DNA from: Mariannaea sp. PMI_226
Lineage: Eukaryota; Ascomycota; Sordariomycetes; Hypocreales; Nectriaceae
Assembly: GCA_024336345.1 (NCBI GenBank)
Contig: JANFOG010000002.1
Coordinates: 3,596,001 to 3,660,000, forward strand
Direction of reading: 5' to 3'
DNA: 64,000 nucleotides
The notes beneath the pieces are model-generated. The model worked only from the letters and a program-made list of their open reading frames with translations, was not told the origin of the DNA and made no database searches. Below are positions 60,231 to 64,000 of the stretch, piece after piece. The number at the start of each line of letters is the position of its first letter. Position 1 is the first letter of the stretch. Both the position numbers and the translations under genes were made by a program.

Positions 60231-60700
60231 GACTGGCCTTTTGGTGCAGTGGGCTACTGCCTAACAATGTTCTTATAGTCAACAATAAGCCAATTGACGT
60301 AGGGGCAATTGACTATGGCTTGATTATATTCTTATTGGACAAACGTATCTACCAGTTCAATCATATAGTTAAAAAGACAAGCCTGTTATAGTTTCTAATA
60401 CGACTACCATCAAGTGTAGGACAGATAGTTGCGTGGAATTTCTCGATAGACTCTTTTGCTTGTCCTGGAAAGACTAGCCTGGTAACCCCCCAACAAGTGA
60501 CAATTGAAGATTGGATTGATCAGCACCGAATACAACTGCTTGCAGAAGAAGCCTGCAACCATCTGTTTGCCTTTCGCATGCAAAATGTAATGAACGAATG
60601 TGTTTGCAAGATGTGAGACGTACCTAAAATATTCCCAGAAACAGTGACCATCACAATAAAACAGCGGGAACCCAAGATTAGGCATTAATACAGGGGTCGC

Positions 60701-61174
60701 ATGACCAAGGCGATTGAACGTCTCCAAAAGTATATCAACGACACTTATGTCAAAAATTGGTGTGGCGAGCAATCCCGAGCCCTTAGGGATGAAGTTCGGT
60801 TGCATACATTCGATATGAACTGGTTTAGAGCTTCAACGGAGCTGGTGGGACAAACAACTCGAGCAATGGAGGGAGTTTCGGGTCCTCCTTGGATGTATCA
60901 GCGAGGATACCACGAAGGCCTTCTTGTTATCCCTCAAGAACTCCGTCGCGTGGACGACGGATAGGTGGACGACATTTCTTTGTGCATCGAGCTTCGACGA
61001 GCTCATGATCTAGCTGAACACGACTACTACTACTATACCAATAGAAGAGAAGCTCATCACGCTTACCAAGCTCATCAATTCGATGGGTTTTCATGCCGTC
61101 ATTCTGGTTCTAGGTCTTCTCTTCGACATCTGGAGATATCATCCACTACATCCTATTATTCTATTTATATTTAG
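60701..61174 (+). pseudogene. Open frame interrupted by one in-frame stop
   Basis: An ATG frame of 87 codons (MTKAIERLQKYINDTYVKNW...) ends at TAG, 60962-60964, and the same frame then continues 69 codons without interruption (VDDISLCIELRRAHDLAEHD...). The sequence GTGGACGAC occurs just before and again just after the stop. Not recognised; a decayed gene is the simplest reading. Confidence 0.3.
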
Positions 61175-62748
61175 TCCAGTTGTATGGTGATATTGAAAGT
61201 TATTATTTCTTCTTTATTGATATTGAATTTTGTTATACTTCATACTCCTCATTAGTAAGGTGTTTATGAGATTCTTTTGTGCATAACTGCTGAAGATGGC
61301 GATAGGGGGTTTTGAAAAGTTGCTCGTGTATCTCTGCTGGTCTTACTCTATATCTCATTTATGACGGCTGGGGATCCCATCTCACAATATGTGGATGGCT
61401 GTCCCTCGTCGTGCCCCCTATTATTCAATGAGATTCGTATGCATGTTCCGAATGCGATCAATCTCTCCTTTCCCATCTTTACCTTATGACGTACTGGTGG
61501 CATGGCCGTTTCACGAGTTATCATTTTCTAAGAGAACAGTAATATTATATGGGCACATGGGTTTATAGTAGTACATCAGATGAGGAAATAATAAGGGGAA
61601 TACATCACATTTACCAATGAGGATGTTGATTTATCACGATAAAAAGTGAGGTTAATGATGATGTGGTTAGGAAATGAGGGAAATGTTGGTGACGCGAAAG
61701 AGGACAAAGTCTTCGCCCCCAAGCCCTCATCCACGATTTATTTCGAGCACTAAAGCCTAGGGATTATTTCCAGGCTCACATCCGGGATATATACAACAAT
61801 TTCCCTTGAATGTTTTGCCAGAATGTATTTTGTGGTAGGAAGTATAATTACCTCTTTGCTAAAATTTGTCTGCAATAATCATGAATTCGTCGTCCCACCC
61901 TATAATCAACAGTCTCGGCGATAAATTGCTACAAAAGAATGCAATAATTGGGCGCATAGGAGGAGAAAGAGCTGCTAAATTCCCTCTCCATGCATGTTTT
62001 AATAGCTTGAAGCTGAGCTACTACCAATCACGGTCATATTAGTCTACCTGGGGTGTGTTGTTGATGAGTTATAGTGTTTCCTTTTCTTATGAGAGGAAAA
62101 CCCAAAAAGAGAATCTATGTTGTTAGCTGGAATAGTCGAATGATCTTACTGCATTATGGAAGTGACCCTTTGAAGCCAATATGGTTAATATTGGATACAT
62201 AAATTCGGCTTTTGTATACAATGCTCAAGTGCAGCTAAAAATGATGTGAACAAGGTGATACCTAATCACACTACCCAGGTAGCAACGAGTTGACATGTAC
62301 TCTATACCTAAAAATCCCGCTGTTAGACGGAGTAATCGACCAATTTCTCATAGGGAAACTCTTGGCTGCACTTAGAAAAGGCATATGTTTCTCTCAACTT
62401 GATATCGTTGGATTTTTTCATTGTTGACAGTTCTCCCTTCAGTGTCTGTACAAGAGGAGCGCTAACGCTCTGCGCATGACAAGATCACGATAAAAGCATG
62501 TAAGTGAAAGAAGAATAAGGAAACATGAGAGAAGGTAGGTGGATTTTCTGAAACTGGACAGCCCACACTTATCACCTCAAATGGTACATATTTTCCCGCC
62601 TGTATATGCAGAGAGTACAATATCTTACAAAAAAGTCGCATCCGCTCGGTCTACTATTGTCCAACCGTTCACATCATTGCCCTGGCATGTCCCTCATTCC
62701 CTTGTTTTGTTTTGGGTTTTTTTTTGTGCGTATCATATCCTAGTCCAT

Positions 62749-63759
62749 TCAATCCGACGCCGACTTGAACTCAGGCTTGTGGACTCCTGACCTTTGAGCA
62801 ACCTTCTCCCAGTCAATCAAGTTCCACCATGACTCGGCATAGGCCATCTTGCCACCTTGGCCACCAGCACCTACACCCCAGTCGAGAAGCCAGGCGTGTT
62901 CCCAAGTGTTGAGGCAAAGAAGAGGCTCGAGGTCGATACCACCAGGGGCAAGGTCGCCCTCCCGCTTGCGGGCGCCGTGGACCTGGTTGCGGAAGAAGTT
63001 CTTGGCGGAGCCGTCCTTGCCAATGGTGTTCATGTCGGTGCCCTGGGCGCGCCAGTGGGCGCCGGGATAAGGGGAGCCGGCGAGGTAGGTGGGTAGAAGA
63101 CGGTAGTCGCCAGGACCTGCCTTGACGAGCCAGACGAAGCCGGGGCCGAACATGGCGGAGGCAGTGATGACGAATTCGCGACGGAGGGTCTCAATGGACG
63201 AGAATGAGGCCTCAAGCTCCTTGCGCAGGGCGTCGGGCATGGAGCTTCCGGTGGGGGAGATACCCTGGAAGAAGAAGTGGTTGTTATGGGCCATGGAGGC
63301 ATAGTTGAAGATGGGCGCCTGGTTGGGCTCGCGGGCGGTCATGAGAGCGATGGTCTTGGTGTCCTTGTCCTCGAGCTCGGTTCCTAAATAGAGGGGAGTC
63401 GAGAGTCAGCGGTTGGGGAAAAGCAATCGTAGGAGGGGTCTAACTAGTCTCGCTCGCACCACATCAAATGACATGTCATGGAGAACAGACTTGCAAGAGG
63501 CTTTGAAGGCTACAGAGAGATCAATTGGGCTCAGGGGAAGTTACATACCAACAGTCAGAGCGTTAAGCTTCTCAATCATGAGCTTCATGTACTCAGTCCA
63601 GGCCAAGTTGAAGCCGCCAGGGCTCATCAAGTTGGGGACACCCTGGGAATAATCATGAGGCAGCTCGGGGACATGGTGAATGGAGCGGCGGGCATTGACG
63701 GTGGTGCGCAGGCCGAGGCCAAGGGCCAATCGAGGGACCCTTAATCTGGGGCGAATCAT
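62749..63759 (-). CDS. Mitochondrial small-subunit ribosomal protein, SOD fold (mS42/mS43, Rsm26/Mrp1-like)
   Basis: Two exons on the minus strand, 63549-63759 and 62749-63383 (846 nt, 281 aa). The start MIRPRLRVPRLALGLGLRTT is a basic mitochondrial presequence. The rest follows the iron/manganese superoxide dismutase fold: HHVPELPHDYSQGV, FNYASMAHNNHFFFQGISP, and LNTWEHAWLLDWG. However, the paired-histidine helix (HHxKHH) of true dismutases is replaced by FNLAWTEYMKLMIEK, and the Asp of DxWEH is Asn, so metal ligands are missing. This pattern and the extended C-terminus fit the SOD-like mitoribosomal proteins Rsm26/Mrp1 and not an active enzyme. Which of the two paralogues it is cannot be settled here. 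Confidence 0.85.
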
Positions 63760-64000
63760 GGTGAATGTGAGAGAGGCGGGAGGAGGAGGAAGAGACCACC
63801 ACGGGAAGTTTGCTGCCGGGCTCGGAGGCTGATCTTGTCGTGTGCGGTGCGCGACGATGCCTGACTTCGACTTTTTTGGCGGTTCCTCGATTGATTGGCC
63901 TGAGTTGTGAGGCGGAAGAAATAGAGGTACGTACCTGCGAATGCCCCAGATTTCATTGGTCCCAGTCTGGTCATGGTGGAGCCGCCATGGCTATCATGGG

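Larger units (their letters stand above)
58574..62748. other. 4.2-kb AT-rich region with coding relics
   Basis: Lies between convergent genes. 58.6-59.3 kb is the pyrimidine-rich 3' region of the SAM/PH gene. From 59.3 kb on the DNA is AT-rich, with two coding-like relics (59931-60152; 60701-61174) and a perfect hairpin at 60203-60230. No terminal repeats or transposase motif found. From 61.2 to 62.7 kb I see nothing. Confidence 0.45.

Overview
The window looks like nuclear DNA of a filamentous ascomycete (Pezizomycotina), most likely a Sordariomycete. Genes are split by short introns (about 50-150 nt, mostly GT..AG with CTAAC/CTAAT-like branch sites), and genes lie on both strands with pyrimidine-rich promoters. 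The set includes a PRO1/ADV-1-type Zn2Cys6 regulator, typical of this group. I see no tRNA, rRNA, CRISPR or intact transposon. All calls come from reading the translation; no database search was possible. Exon junctions were placed by hand and each model was checked for frame.

Left part (1-24 kb) is gene-dense: ARPC2 of the Arp2/3 complex (-) and the UTP-B subunit UTP12/DIP2 (+) share a 285-bp divergent promoter; a RING-like protein with an acidic tail (-); mitochondrial FAHD1 acylpyruvase (+) convergent with the NAD-synthesis enzyme 3-hydroxyanthranilate dioxygenase (-); a tiny secreted proline-homopolymer protein (-); a CTR copper transporter (+) convergent with a CoA-type Nudix hydrolase (-); a Ser/Pro-rich cytoplasmic orphan (-); an ERD1-like EXS-domain membrane protein (-); and two unrecognised genes whose 3' coding ends overlap tail to tail.

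Middle and right parts (24-64 kb) are gene-poor. They hold a 1161-aa F-box protein ending in a polylysine stretch and a farnesylation-type CaaX box (+), a cysteine-rich single-pass membrane protein (-), the PRO1-like developmental regulator (-) flanked by a roughly 7-kb gap downstream and a 12-kb gap upstream, a SAM+PH domain protein (+), a relic-rich AT-rich stretch, and a superoxide-dismutase-fold mitochondrial ribosomal protein that has lost metal ligands (-).

Most genes are housekeeping and do not form an evident pathway cluster; no secondary-metabolite or defence cluster is seen. The most interesting items are the putatively prenylated F-box protein, the overlapping orphan pair, the polyproline secreted mini-protein, the 18-bp inverted-GATA palindrome between ARPC2 and UTP12, and the very long non-coding flanks of the developmental regulator.
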